In this document: piece after piece, positions 53,343-61,815 of the stretch
Numbering within the stretch: the first letter of the stretch is position 1
Layout of the letters: each line of letters starts with the position of its first letter
Program-made: the position numbers and the translations under genes
NCBI RefSeq assembly: GCF_002097715.1
Contig: NZ_CP020738.1
Coordinates: forward strand, 496,001 to 560,000
Length of the DNA stretch: 64,000 bases
Source of the DNA: Burkholderia ubonensis subsp. mesacidophila
GTDB lineage: Bacteria > Pseudomonadota > Gammaproteobacteria > Burkholderiales > Burkholderiaceae
Direction: 5' to 3'
The notes under the pieces: generated by a model
The model's input: only the letters and a program-made list of their open reading frames with translations
Databases searched by the model: none
Told to the model about the DNA's origin: nothing

Positions 53343-54365
53343 TCAGCGGACCCACTCGCCGATCGCGGTTTCGATGATCGACACGAGCTCGGGCCGCGCA
53401 CCGCGAACCGTGGTGACGCCCGATACGGCAATGCCGTGTTGGGGCATGTAGTAGACGACGGTTCCCCAGAAGCCGGCATGCGAGTAGCACACGGCGCCGC
53501 CGATCTCGCCGACGAACACCCCGAGCCGGTATGCATCGGCGCCTTCGTGCGATCCGGCCTTGAGCATCTCGGCCAGCGTCTGCGGGTTGTCGAACACCCG
53601 GCCTTCGAACAGATCGGCGGCAAATGATGCGAGGTCGCGCGCCGACATCACCAATCCGCCTCCGCCATAGAGGTCCATGGTCGCGTTGACGTCCGTCATG
53701 TCGCGATCGCCGAGAAACTGGCGCGCACGCGGCTCGACATGCGACGGCGGTTGCTCGAACAGCTCCCACCATGTCGATCGCAACGCCCGCGCGTCGAAGC
53801 GCAGTTCCTTTCGAACCACCGCGGCAAGCGTTTCGCCGGTCGCGCGCTCGACGAGGTCGCCGAGCACCACGTATCCGGTATCGGAGTACTGGAACCGCGA
53901 GCCGGGTTCGCTCTGCGGGCCGGCATACCCGGTCGACAGGCGGACCTGCTCGTCGCGGGTCCAGTGATGGGACGGATCGGCGAGCACCGCCGGAATGAAG
54001 CGCGGGTCGTCGCCGTGATCGTACAAGCCTGCGCTGTGGTTCATCAGCTGGCGCACGGTGATCGATTCGGTGCGATAGCCGCCTGCCTGCAGCACGGCAA
54101 CGAGGTCCGGCGTCGCGGCGGCGGCGATCGACGCATCGATATCGATGCGGCCTTGCTCCCAAAGTCTCAGCACGGCGGCTGCGACGAACATCTTCGTATT
54201 GCTGGCGACCCGCAGCGGCGTGTCGACGCCCAGCGGCCGGCTGGCCGATGCATCGGCCAGGCCGCTTGCGGTTCCCCACGGAAACCGAGTCCCCTTGCCG
54301 GTAACGTAAATCGCCATGGGCGCGCTTGCCCGACCTAATGCTGCAATCACTTGTTCTTGTTTCAA
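53343..54365 (-). CDS. Serine hydrolase of the beta-lactamase/PBP-like (class C) family
   Basis: 340 residues. The SxxK nucleophile is SNTK (Ser55-Lys58). The second motif is YSDTG (Tyr160, with Asp in place of the usual Asn), and the third is near YSHAGFWGTVVYY (HAG in place of KTG). PLRVASNTKMFVAAAVLRLWEQGRIDID and VRQLMNHSAGLYDHGDD match the beta-lactamase-related esterase group. There is no signal peptide, so it is probably a cytoplasmic esterase or peptidase and not a resistance beta-lactamase. Confidence 0.85.
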   Translation of the reverse strand: MKQEQVIAALGRASAPMAIYVTGKGTRFPWGTASGLADASASRPLGVDTPLRVASNTKMFVAAAVLRLWEQGRIDIDASIAAAATPDLVAVLQAGGYRTESITVRQLMNHSAGLYDHGDDPRFIPAVLADPSHHWTRDEQVRLSTGYAGPQSEPGSRFQYSDTGYVVLGDLVERATGETLAAVVRKELRFDARALRSTWWELFEQPPSHVEPRARQFLGDRDMTDVNATMDLYGGGGLVMSARDLASFAADLFEGRVFDNPQTLAEMLKAGSHEGADAYRLGVFVGEIGGAVCYSHAGFWGTVVYYMPQHGIAVSGVTTVRGARPELVSIIETAIGEWVR

Positions 54366-54422
54366 GCCGATTCTCCGCAGGGGTGACGTTCGACAGGCCG
54401 TATCGTCTCACGGTTGCTGGCT

Positions 54423-55334
54423 TCAAGCCCCCGACGCATGAAACCCCGGCAGCGTCGGAATGCGCTCGGCCATGAACTGCAGGAACACGCGCGCCCTGAG
54501 CGGCGGATATCGGCGCGACGGCGTGATCAGGTGAACCGAATGCGGCGGAGTCGCCCACTTGGGCAGCACCCTGACCAGCCGCCCCGCATCGATCAGGTCC
54601 TGGACGACCCACGCCGGCGCACTGCCCAGGCCGATGCCTGCGAGATAGCATTCGCGCAGCGCGACCGAGTTGTTGACGCGGTAGCGCCCGTTGGTCGGGA
54701 CGACGATGGTCTCGGCGCCCTTGCTGAGTTCGAGCTGCGCGCCGACGGGCGCGCGCGCATAGCCGACGAACGGATGCCTGAGCAAGTCCTCCGGCCTGCG
54801 GATTCGCGGCGCGCGCGCCAGGTAGTCGGGCGTCGCGACCAGCACGCGCGGCGACCACGCGACCTTGCGGGCGACGGCATCCGGGGGCAGGGTGTTGCCG
54901 ATGCGGATCGCGGCGTCGATGCCTTCCTCGACCAGGTCGATGATGCGATCGGTCAGGTTCAGCTCGACCTCGATCTCCGGATATTGCGCCAGGAATTCGA
55001 GCACGAGCGCGTTGAGGCGCAATTCGCCGAGCCCCATCGGCGCGCTGACCGTCAGCTTGCCGACCGGCCGCTGCGCCTGTCCGCGCACGTCGGCGACGGC
55101 GTCCGCATAGGTTTCGAGCATCTGCTTGCAGCGCTCGTAAAAGCGCCGGCCTTCGTCGGTCGGCGTCAGGCTCGTGGTGGTCCGTTGCAGCAGTCGGACG
55201 CCGAGGTGCTTCTCCATCGCGGAGACGACCTTGCTCATCGTCGGCTGGCCGATCCTTTCTTCGCGGGCGACCGCCGAGAAACTGCCCAGTTCGACGGCGC
55301 GCGTGTACAGCCACATCGATTGAAGCGAATCCAA
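54423..55334 (-). CDS. LysR family transcriptional regulator
   Basis: 303 residues from a TTG start at 55334 (MDSLQSMWLYTRAVELGSFSAVAREERIGQPTMSKVVSAMEKHLGVRLLQRTTTSLTPTDEGRRFYERCKQML), chosen because it gives the standard LysR N-terminus and has AGGGG six bases upstream. An ATG at 55316 is the alternative. The effector domain ends NNSVALRECYLAGIGLGSAPAWVVQDLIDAGRLVRVLP. It is divergent from the SDR gene at 55438, its likely target. Confidence 0.88.
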   Translation of the reverse strand: MDSLQSMWLYTRAVELGSFSAVAREERIGQPTMSKVVSAMEKHLGVRLLQRTTTSLTPTDEGRRFYERCKQMLETYADAVADVRGQAQRPVGKLTVSAPMGLGELRLNALVLEFLAQYPEIEVELNLTDRIIDLVEEGIDAAIRIGNTLPPDAVARKVAWSPRVLVATPDYLARAPRIRRPEDLLRHPFVGYARAPVGAQLELSKGAETIVVPTNGRYRVNNSVALRECYLAGIGLGSAPAWVVQDLIDAGRLVRVLPKWATPPHSVHLITPSRRYPPLRARVFLQFMAERIPTLPGFHASGA

Positions 55335-55437
55335 GTCATTCCCCTGTGGAATAGGCCGTATGCGATTTTCGCGCATTCCATCGAGGATTGGCATGACGTA
55401 ACGTTGCTTCACCTTCACTTCTTTCGACAGGAAAGCC

Positions 55438-56172
55438 ATGCAATCAGCCACGCAATCGTCGCTCGGCGGCGCGCACGTCGTCGTGTTCGGCGGAAGCTCG
55501 GGAATCGGCCTGGCAGCAGCGGCGGCAGCCAAGGCGCGCGGCGCCGACCTCACGCTCGTCGGCCGGACGCCCGCGAAACTCGAAGCCGCCGCACGAACGA
55601 TCGGCGGCGCGCGCACGGCGGTGGCCGACATCGTCGACAAGCAGGCGGTCGCCGCGGTGTTCGCCGAGATGACCCGCGTCGACCATCTGGTGATCACCGC
55701 GGGCAGCTTCATCGCCGGCAAGCTGGCCGACACCGATCCGGACCAGTTGCTGACCGCGATTCACGAGCGCATCGCGGGGCCGGTGCATGCGATCCGGGCC
55801 GCGTTGCCGCTGATGCCGCCGACGGCGTCGATCGTCCTGACGAGCGGGCAGCTTTCCGACCGTCCGTCAGGGGAGGGCACGGCGGTCATCGCCGCCGCGG
55901 TGAGCGGCGTCGAGGCGCTCGCGCGCTCGCTTGCGCTCGAACTCAAGCCGATCCGGGTCAACGTCGTTTCGCCGGGGTTCGTGGATACGCCGTTGTTCGA
56001 TGCGTTCGGTCCGGAGAGCCGCGATGCGATCTTTGCCCACGCGGCGGCCACGTTGCCGGTTGGCCGCGTCGGGCGGCCGGAGGAACTCGGCGAAGCGATT
56101 GCGTTCCTGTTGGGCAATGGCTATGTGAACGCCGAAATCCTGCATGTCGACGGCGGCGGGCGTTTTGCGTGA
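55438..56172 (+). CDS. SDR-fold protein lacking the canonical YxxxK
   Basis: 244 residues. The nucleotide motif VVVFGGSSGIGLAAAAAAKARGADLTLVGRT and later LVITAGS, IVLTSGQLSDRPSG and RVNVVSPGFVDTPLF are SDR features. At the usual catalytic position the sequence reads GTAVIAAAVSGVEALARSLALEL, with no Tyr and no Lys. It may bind NAD(P)H without classical catalysis or use another mechanism; several SDR regulators and carriers lack YxxxK. It is divergent from the LysR gene and convergent with cysS. Confidence 0.83.
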   Translation: MQSATQSSLGGAHVVVFGGSSGIGLAAAAAAKARGADLTLVGRTPAKLEAAARTIGGARTAVADIVDKQAVAAVFAEMTRVDHLVITAGSFIAGKLADTDPDQLLTAIHERIAGPVHAIRAALPLMPPTASIVLTSGQLSDRPSGEGTAVIAAAVSGVEALARSLALELKPIRVNVVSPGFVDTPLFDAFGPESRDAIFAHAAATLPVGRVGRPEELGEAIAFLLGNGYVNAEILHVDGGGRFA

Positions 56173-56188
56173 GACGCGGTGCGATGCG

Positions 56189-56211
56189 GCCGGCCCGACG
56201 CCCGGGCCGGC
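56189..56211. terminator. Convergent terminator hairpin between SDR and cysS
   Basis: GCCGGCCC-GACGCCC-GGGCCGGC is a perfect 8-bp GC stem placed exactly between the two stop codons. It has no U-tract on either strand. Confidence 0.6.
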
Positions 56212-57615
56212 TCATTCCGGCCCGACATGCGTGACGTTCGCGGCGAGTCCGGTCACGCGTTGTCGGTCCTTGCCGTCTTCGACTTGCCAGCCTCGCGCTT
56301 TCAACGTCTCGCGGATTTCATCGGCTCGTGCCCAGTTCTTTTCGGCTCGGGCCCGCTCGCGCTCGCCAAGCAATGCACGGACTTCTTCCGGAACGTCGGA
56401 TGCGGTCGGCCGCCAATCGCGCAGCTTGAGTCCCAGCACGGCGTCGAAGTTTTCCACCGTCGCCTTCAGGGTGGCGGTCGGCAGGTTGCTTTTGACGAGC
56501 TCCCACAGCACCGCCAGCGCGCGCGGCATGTTCAGGTCCTGATCGACCTCGGCATCGAATCGCGCGACGAACGCCGGATCGGCGCTGCCGCCGTCGGGCC
56601 AGCCGGAATAGAGTTGCCTGAGGCGATTCAACGCCGTCTGCGCAGCATCGAGAGACGTCCAGTTGAAATTCAGCTTGCTCCGGTAATGGGCGGTCAGGCA
56701 CAGGTAACGGTACGCGAGCGGATCGACGTTCCGGTCGCGCAAGGTTTGCAGGCGCATGAAATCGCCGCTCGACTTCGACATCTTCGTCGCGTCCAGCGTC
56801 AGAAAATGCCCGTGCATCCAGAAGTTCGCGAGCCGCGTGCCGTGGGCCGCTTCGGTTTGCGCAATCTCGTTGCTGTGATGCACGGCGACATGGTCTTCAC
56901 CGCCGCAGTGGATGTCGAACCAGACGCCCAGATACTTCGCGGACATCGCCGAGCACTCGATGTGCCAGCCCGGAAATCCCCGTCCCCACGGGCTGTCCCA
57001 TTCCATCTGGCGCGTGACCCCGGCCGGACTGAACTTCCACAACGCAAAATCCGTCGCGTTCCGCTTCGCGCCGACCGCGACCCGCTTGCCGGCCTGCAGG
57101 CCGGCGCGATCGAGCCGCGCGAGAAAGCCGTAGTCGTCTTGCTTGCTGGTGTCGAAATAGAGGCCGTCGTCGGTCCGATAAACGTAGCCGGATCGTTCGA
57201 TTTCCTCAATAAAGGCGATCTGCTCCGCGATGTGATCCGTCGCACGGCACCATATCGACGGCTCCAGCAGGTTGAGCGCACGCCAGTCCGCCTTGAAGGC
57301 GTCGGTGTAGTGCGCGGCAATCGACCATGCCGATTGGCCCGTCCGCCGGCTGCCCTTTTCCATCTTGTCTTCGCCTTCGTCGGCATCCGAGGTCAGGTGG
57401 CCGACGTCGGTGATGTTCACAACATGCCGGACGGCATACCCGTTCCGGGCCAGCGCGCGACGCAGGATGTCCTCGAACACGTAGGTTCGCAGGTTGCCGA
57501 TATGCGCATGGTCGTAGACGGTGGGGCCGCAGCAATACAGGCCGACATGATCGTCGCGTATCGCCGCGAACGGGCGCAGGGTGCGTGACCAGGTGTCGTA
57601 CAGCGCAAGTGGCAT
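56212..57615 (-). CDS. cysS: Cysteinyl-tRNA synthetase, probable second copy
   Basis: 467 residues. LYCCGPTVYDHAHIGNLRTYVFEDILRRAL contains the Zn ligand Cys and the HIGN motif. SPWGRGFPGWHIECSAMSAKYLG carries further zinc ligands, HCGGEDHVAVHHSNEIAQTEAAHG the last, and DATKMSKSSGDF is the KMSKS loop. The C-terminal DALR-type region is present. It charges tRNA-Cys. Beside regulators and SDR genes, it looks like an accessory copy (inference). An intrinsic terminator ends 30 bases before the ATG, with too little room for a promoter between them. Confidence 0.93.
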   Translation of the reverse strand: MPLALYDTWSRTLRPFAAIRDDHVGLYCCGPTVYDHAHIGNLRTYVFEDILRRALARNGYAVRHVVNITDVGHLTSDADEGEDKMEKGSRRTGQSAWSIAAHYTDAFKADWRALNLLEPSIWCRATDHIAEQIAFIEEIERSGYVYRTDDGLYFDTSKQDDYGFLARLDRAGLQAGKRVAVGAKRNATDFALWKFSPAGVTRQMEWDSPWGRGFPGWHIECSAMSAKYLGVWFDIHCGGEDHVAVHHSNEIAQTEAAHGTRLANFWMHGHFLTLDATKMSKSSGDFMRLQTLRDRNVDPLAYRYLCLTAHYRSKLNFNWTSLDAAQTALNRLRQLYSGWPDGGSADPAFVARFDAEVDQDLNMPRALAVLWELVKSNLPTATLKATVENFDAVLGLKLRDWRPTASDVPEEVRALLGERERARAEKNWARADEIRETLKARGWQVEDGKDRQRVTGLAANVTHVGPE

Positions 57616-57645
57616 CGTGTTTCTCCGGCTCGAAGTTAGCGCGCG

Positions 57646-57681
57646 AAAACGAAAAGGCCGCCGGTTTTGCAACGGGCGGCC
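57646..57681 (-). terminator. Intrinsic terminator inside the cysS leader
   Basis: On the minus strand GGCCGCC and GGCGGCC form a 7-bp stem (57681-57675 and 57662-57656) with a loop containing GTTGCAAAAC, followed by TTTTCGTTTTC. It lies 30 bases before the cysS ATG. It may be an attenuator, or the terminator of the upstream LysR gene. Confidence 0.7.
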
Positions 57682-57887
57682 AGAAGGAAATGATGCGGCG
57701 ACGTATAGCGATGCGCTAGACGCAGGTTCCCCCCGGCATGTTTCGACAACATGCGCGCACCGGAGAAAGGGGGAGTGTCGCGTGACTGGGCATGACGGCC
57801 ATCCTAGCGTTTCGCGGATGGGCCGGTCAATAGCGGTGCGTGGTCGCGGATTCGGCCGGATCGAGGATCGTTCGACGACCGCTCTGT

Positions 57888-58766
57888 CTATCCGCCGAAC
57901 CGCTGCAACGCAAACTCGACGAAACTGCGCAGCTTCGGCGATCGATGGTCCGGCAGATAGACGATGTGCATCGGGCGGCTCGGCATTTCGTACTCGCCGA
58001 GCAACGGCACCAGCCGGCCCGCGTCGACGTCGGCTTCCAGCAGCACCGCGGGCTGCATCACGATGCCCATCCCGCACAGCGCCGCATTGCGCAGCCCCTC
58101 GCCCTGATTGATGGTCAGCCTGCCGGATGGCTTCGCGATAAAGGTCTGCTCTCCCTGCCTGAACTTCCACGCCCCTGGCGCTGAAACCGCGAACGACACG
58201 CACGTGTGCCGCGCCAGTTCGTCGGGATGCGTCGGCGTGCCGTGCGCCGCGAGATACGCGGGCGACGCGCACACCATCATCCGGTACGGCGCCAGCGGAC
58301 GCGCGACCAGCCGCGCATCGGCGAGCGTCCCGATGCGGATGGCGGCATCGAAGCCGTCGTCCAGCAGGTCCATCGTGCGATCGCTGAGCGTCAGCTCGAC
58401 GTCGATGTCCGGGTACTGCGCGAGGTAGTCGGACAACGCGGGAACGAGCACCGTGTTGCCGAACGAGACCGGCGCCGTCACCCGCAACTTGCCGCTCGGC
58501 AGCGTGTGGCGATGCTGCGCATGCCGGTCCGCGTCGGACACCAGCCGCAGGATCTCCTGGCAGCGCACGTAGTAGGACTCGCCGAACTCGGTCAGCGCGA
58601 GGCGGCGCGTCGTGCGGTTGAGCAGCTTCATGCCGGTTCGGCCTTCCAGCGCGCGCAGGTGATTGCCGGCCATCGTCGCGGATATCCCGCATGCGGCGGC
58701 CGCGGCGCTCAGGCTGCCGGCGTCGACGGCCCGGACGAATACTTCCATGCTGGTCAGGAGGTCCAT
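57888..58766 (-). CDS. LysR family transcriptional regulator
   Basis: 292 residues. MDLLTSMEVFVRAVDAGSLSAAAAACGISATMAGNHLRALEGRTGMKLLNRTTRRLALTEFGESYYVRCQEIL is the HTH, with an unusual recognition segment ISATMAGNH. The effector domain begins GKLRVTAPVSFGNTVLVPALSDYL. It is divergent from the SDR gene at 58895. The inner ATG at 58766 is the family start. Confidence 0.9.
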   Translation of the reverse strand: MDLLTSMEVFVRAVDAGSLSAAAAACGISATMAGNHLRALEGRTGMKLLNRTTRRLALTEFGESYYVRCQEILRLVSDADRHAQHRHTLPSGKLRVTAPVSFGNTVLVPALSDYLAQYPDIDVELTLSDRTMDLLDDGFDAAIRIGTLADARLVARPLAPYRMMVCASPAYLAAHGTPTHPDELARHTCVSFAVSAPGAWKFRQGEQTFIAKPSGRLTINQGEGLRNAALCGMGIVMQPAVLLEADVDAGRLVPLLGEYEMPSRPMHIVYLPDHRSPKLRSFVEFALQRFGG

Positions 58767-58894
58767 TTCACACTCTGGCTGCAATCTGAATCAATTGCCG
58801 ACGAGATTATCTCGAAAATATTTCTAATCATACTGGCCGCTCCTCTCGACCTGCATGGCGGCATGCGCTGCCGGCCCGACCCCGGAGATACCCG

Positions 58895-59731
58895 ATGACG
58901 ACTTCCCATACCCATTCCGATTCCCGACACCCGGCGCGCTTCGCGGGGCGCACGATACTGATCACCGGCGGCGGCACCGGCATGGGGAAGGCCGCGGCAC
59001 TGCGCCTGGCGCGCGAGGGCGCAAACGTGGTGATCGCCGGGCGGCGCGCCGGCGAAATCGACGCGGTGGCGCAGACGATCACAGCGGCCGGCGGGCAGGC
59101 GCTCGCGGTGCCGACCGACGTGACCGATGCCGCTCAGGTTCAACGCCTGGTCGCGCGCGCGGTCGACACGTTCGGCGGCCTGAACATGGCGTGGAACAAC
59201 GCGGGCATGCTCGGCGGGTTCGGGCCGCTGCACGAAACGACGCTCGACGCATTCGACGCCGTGATCGCGACCAATCTGCGCGGCGTGGCGGCCTGCATGA
59301 AGGTCGAACTCGAAGCGATGCTGGCCGCCGGCGTCGGCGGAGCGATCGTGAATACGTCGTCGTGGACGGCGCACGGCGCGTTGCCGGGCATCGCGGGTTA
59401 CGCGGCCAGCAAGGCGGCGCTCGATGCGCTGATGCGGACGGTCGCGCTGGAAGTGGGCGCGAACGGGATTCGCGTCAACAACGTCAGCCCCGGCGTCATC
59501 GCGACGCCGATGTCGGAAGCTGCGCTGGGCGATGCGCGCGCGATGCGGCCGTTCCTGCTGCATACGCCGCTGCGGCGCATCGGCCGGCCCGAGGACGTCG
59601 CCGACGTCGTCGCGTGGCTGCTGTCCGACGACGCCCGCTTCGTGACGGGGCAAAGCATCCTGGTCGACGGCGGATTTACGCTGGGCGGGTTGCGGCCGTG
59701 GCTGAACGAGGTCGTCGCGGAACACGGGTGA
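58895..59731 (+). CDS. SDR family oxidoreductase (glucose 1-dehydrogenase-like)
   Basis: 278 residues. RTILITGGGTGMGKAAALRLAREGANVVIAGRRAGEIDAV is the cofactor motif (RR favours NADP). NMAWNNAGML, VNTSSWTAHGALPGIAGYAASKAALDALMRTVALE with the Ser/Tyr/Lys triad, and NNVSPGVIATPMS follow. It ends FVTGQSILVDGGFTLGG. It reduces or oxidises an unknown carbonyl/alcohol pair and is probably controlled by the divergent LysR protein. Confidence 0.9.
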   Translation: MTTSHTHSDSRHPARFAGRTILITGGGTGMGKAAALRLAREGANVVIAGRRAGEIDAVAQTITAAGGQALAVPTDVTDAAQVQRLVARAVDTFGGLNMAWNNAGMLGGFGPLHETTLDAFDAVIATNLRGVAACMKVELEAMLAAGVGGAIVNTSSWTAHGALPGIAGYAASKAALDALMRTVALEVGANGIRVNNVSPGVIATPMSEAALGDARAMRPFLLHTPLRRIGRPEDVADVVAWLLSDDARFVTGQSILVDGGFTLGGLRPWLNEVVAEHG

Positions 59732-59790
59732 CCGCGCGATGCCGGCGCGGCGCTTGCGTCGTTTCGGTCGATGCGGAAATCGACTGAAGC

Positions 59791-59815
59791 CGGGCGGCGC
59801 GCCACCCGCCGCCCG
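59791..59815. terminator. Convergent terminator hairpin between SDR and gapN
   Basis: CGGGCGGCG and CGCCGCCCG form a perfect 9-bp stem around CGCCACC, just past both stop codons. No U-tract is present. Confidence 0.6.
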
Positions 59816-59822
59816 CACCGGA

Positions 59823-61451
59823 TCAGAAAATGAACCCGGTGTTCACGAACTTCGAATGGTGATCGGACACGATCGCATCGAGCAGCTGCTTGCCGCTGTC
59901 GGTCTGCTTCGCGGCGACCATCGAGCGGATCGAGAACGCGCGCAGCGCATCGGTCACCGACAGCGTGCCCTCCGCCGAATCCTTGCGACCGGCGAACGGG
60001 AACACGTCCGGGCCGCGCTGGCACTGGCAGTTGATGTTCACGCGGCACACCTGGTTCACGAGCGGATCGACGAGCGCGCCGATCTGCGCCGGGTCCGAGC
60101 CGAAGATGCTGACCTGCTGCCCGTGGTCCGACGTCGTCACATAGTCGAGCGCGGTCTCGACGTCGTCGAACGGCGCGACCGGAATGATCGGCCCGAACTG
60201 TTCCTCCCGATACAGCTTCATCCCTTCCGACACCGGGTACACGACGGCCGGATAGAACAGCGTCTTGCTGAACACGCCGCCCGACTCGTTCACGACCTGC
60301 GCGCCTTTCGCCTTCGCGTCGTCGATCGCGTCGGTCATGTACGCGGTGCGGTGCATGCCCGGCAGCGGCGTGATGCCGACGCCTTTCTCCCACGGCATGC
60401 CGATCTTCATCTGCGCGAGCGCGGCGGTGAAGCGCTTCAGGAATTCGTCGACGATCGAGCGATGCACGAGCAGCATCTTCAGCGCGGTGCAGCGCTGCCC
60501 GTTGAACGACAGCGCGCCGAGCAGGCATTCCTTGACCGTCAGGTCGAGATCCGCATCGGGCAGCACGATCGCGGCGTTCTTCGCGTCGAGCCCGAGAATC
60601 GCGCGCAGCCGGTGCGACTTCGGATGCTGCTTCTTCAGGTGATCGGCGACCTTGCTCGACCCGATCAGCGCGAGCACGTTGATCTTGCCAGACGCGAGCA
60701 TGTGCGGCACGACCACCGCGCCCGGCGCGTAGATCGTGTTGATCACGCCCTTCGGGAACGCGTCGCGGAACGCTTCGAGCAGCGGTTCGAACAGCAGCGT
60801 GCCGTACTGGGGCGGCTTGAACACGACGGTGTTGCCCATCAGCAGCGCGGGGATCAGCGTCGCGAAGGTCTCGTTCAGCGGGTAGTTGTACGGCCCCATG
60901 CACAGCACGACGCCGAGCGGCGTGCGGCGGATCTGCCCGATCGTGCCCTCGGCGATCACGAAGCGCGAGTTCGCGTTGTCGAGCTCCTTCAGCGCATCGA
61001 TCGTCTGCAGCATGTAGGTGACGGTGCGGTCGAACTCCTTCTGCGAATCGGCGAGGCTCTTGCCGATTTCCCACATGATCAGGTTCACGACCAGCTCGCG
61101 CTGCGCGACCATCCGCTTGATGAAGTCCTGCATGCACGCGATGCGCTGCTCGACCTTCATCGTCGGCCATTCGCCGCGGCCGGCGTCGTACGCGCGCACC
61201 GCGGCGTCGAGCGCCGCGTCGCTTTCCGGCTCGCCCATCACCGGGTAGCTGCCGATCTCGAGCTGCTCGACGCTGCCGTCCGGCTGCCGCGCGCACACCG
61301 GCGACAGCACCGTCTTGGTCGCGCCGTCCCACGGTTTCAGCGCGCCGTCGACGAGCGACACGCGCTGGTGGATCGGCGATTTCAGCCGGAATTCGGCGGG
61401 GATGTCTTCGTAAGCGGGGAACAGCTGCTGCAGGGCGGCGGAATCGGGCAT
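59823..61451 (-). CDS. GapN-like NADP-dependent glyceraldehyde-3-phosphate dehydrogenase
   Basis: A 542-residue aldehyde dehydrogenase of the non-phosphorylating GAPDH group. LGVVLCMGPYNYPLNETFATLIPALLMGNTVVFKPP is the substrate/NADP region and LSFNGQRCTALK holds the catalytic Cys. EEQFGPIIPVAPF and the C-terminal segment FPFAGRKDSAEGTLSVTDALRAFS follow. At the place of the general base (ELGGKN in most ALDHs) it reads LGLDAKN, with Gly where Glu is expected. It should oxidise glyceraldehyde-3-phosphate or another aldehyde. An 18-bp palindrome lies 131 bp upstream. Confidence 0.87.
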   Translation of the reverse strand: MPDSAALQQLFPAYEDIPAEFRLKSPIHQRVSLVDGALKPWDGATKTVLSPVCARQPDGSVEQLEIGSYPVMGEPESDAALDAAVRAYDAGRGEWPTMKVEQRIACMQDFIKRMVAQRELVVNLIMWEIGKSLADSQKEFDRTVTYMLQTIDALKELDNANSRFVIAEGTIGQIRRTPLGVVLCMGPYNYPLNETFATLIPALLMGNTVVFKPPQYGTLLFEPLLEAFRDAFPKGVINTIYAPGAVVVPHMLASGKINVLALIGSSKVADHLKKQHPKSHRLRAILGLDAKNAAIVLPDADLDLTVKECLLGALSFNGQRCTALKMLLVHRSIVDEFLKRFTAALAQMKIGMPWEKGVGITPLPGMHRTAYMTDAIDDAKAKGAQVVNESGGVFSKTLFYPAVVYPVSEGMKLYREEQFGPIIPVAPFDDVETALDYVTTSDHGQQVSIFGSDPAQIGALVDPLVNQVCRVNINCQCQRGPDVFPFAGRKDSAEGTLSVTDALRAFSIRSMVAAKQTDSGKQLLDAIVSDHHSKFVNTGFIF

Positions 61452-61815
61452 GACGGTCTCGCTTGACTGAGGGTGTCCGTGATGAACGGACGATGCGGAA
61501 TCCTGATGGTGGTCCTCGATCCTGAATCGCCATCATGACGCGCGCGCGACGGGGCGTCACGCGCAGCGCCGGCGAAACGGGAATGGAACCAGTTCCATTA
61601 AACCGGAACGCCGATCTGAATGCAATCGCCGGAACGGGGGGGAGAACCCCCCGGCGGGCCGTCGCGCCGCGGCGCCCACGAAACGCACGGGCCGCCAGCC
61701 CCGACGTTTGGTCTATTGTTCCTGATTGCGCGCGGACCCGGGATGGCCCTGGGTCTGGCGAGGACTCACGTTGTCTCGATCCACACCCAATACAACCAAC
61801 AGTGAGGGCGCAATC
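61452..61815. other. Divergent intergenic region, 364 bp
   Basis: The region lies between gapN (minus) and the caspase-like gene (plus). It contains an 18-bp palindrome at 61582-61599 and a G7-AGAA-C6 hairpin at 61636-61652. No gene is seen. Confidence 0.5.
61582..61599. promoter_or_regulatory. Palindromic operator candidate before gapN
   Basis: AATGGAAC-CA-GTTCCATT has perfect 8-bp arms. It lies in the divergent region and looks like a LacI/GntR-type operator. The regulator is unknown. Confidence 0.55.

Noticed and set aside
53343..54365. Resistance beta-lactamase
   Set aside because: It has SNTK, but lacks a signal peptide, has Asp in the YxN motif and HAG instead of KTG, and resembles cytosolic esterases.
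57700..57740. T-box-like string GGGGGGAACCTGCG in the cysS leader
   Set aside because: It resembles the T-box consensus, but is about 50 nt from the terminator and has an inserted base. No antiterminator pairing with the terminator arm is visible, so a T-box is not claimed.
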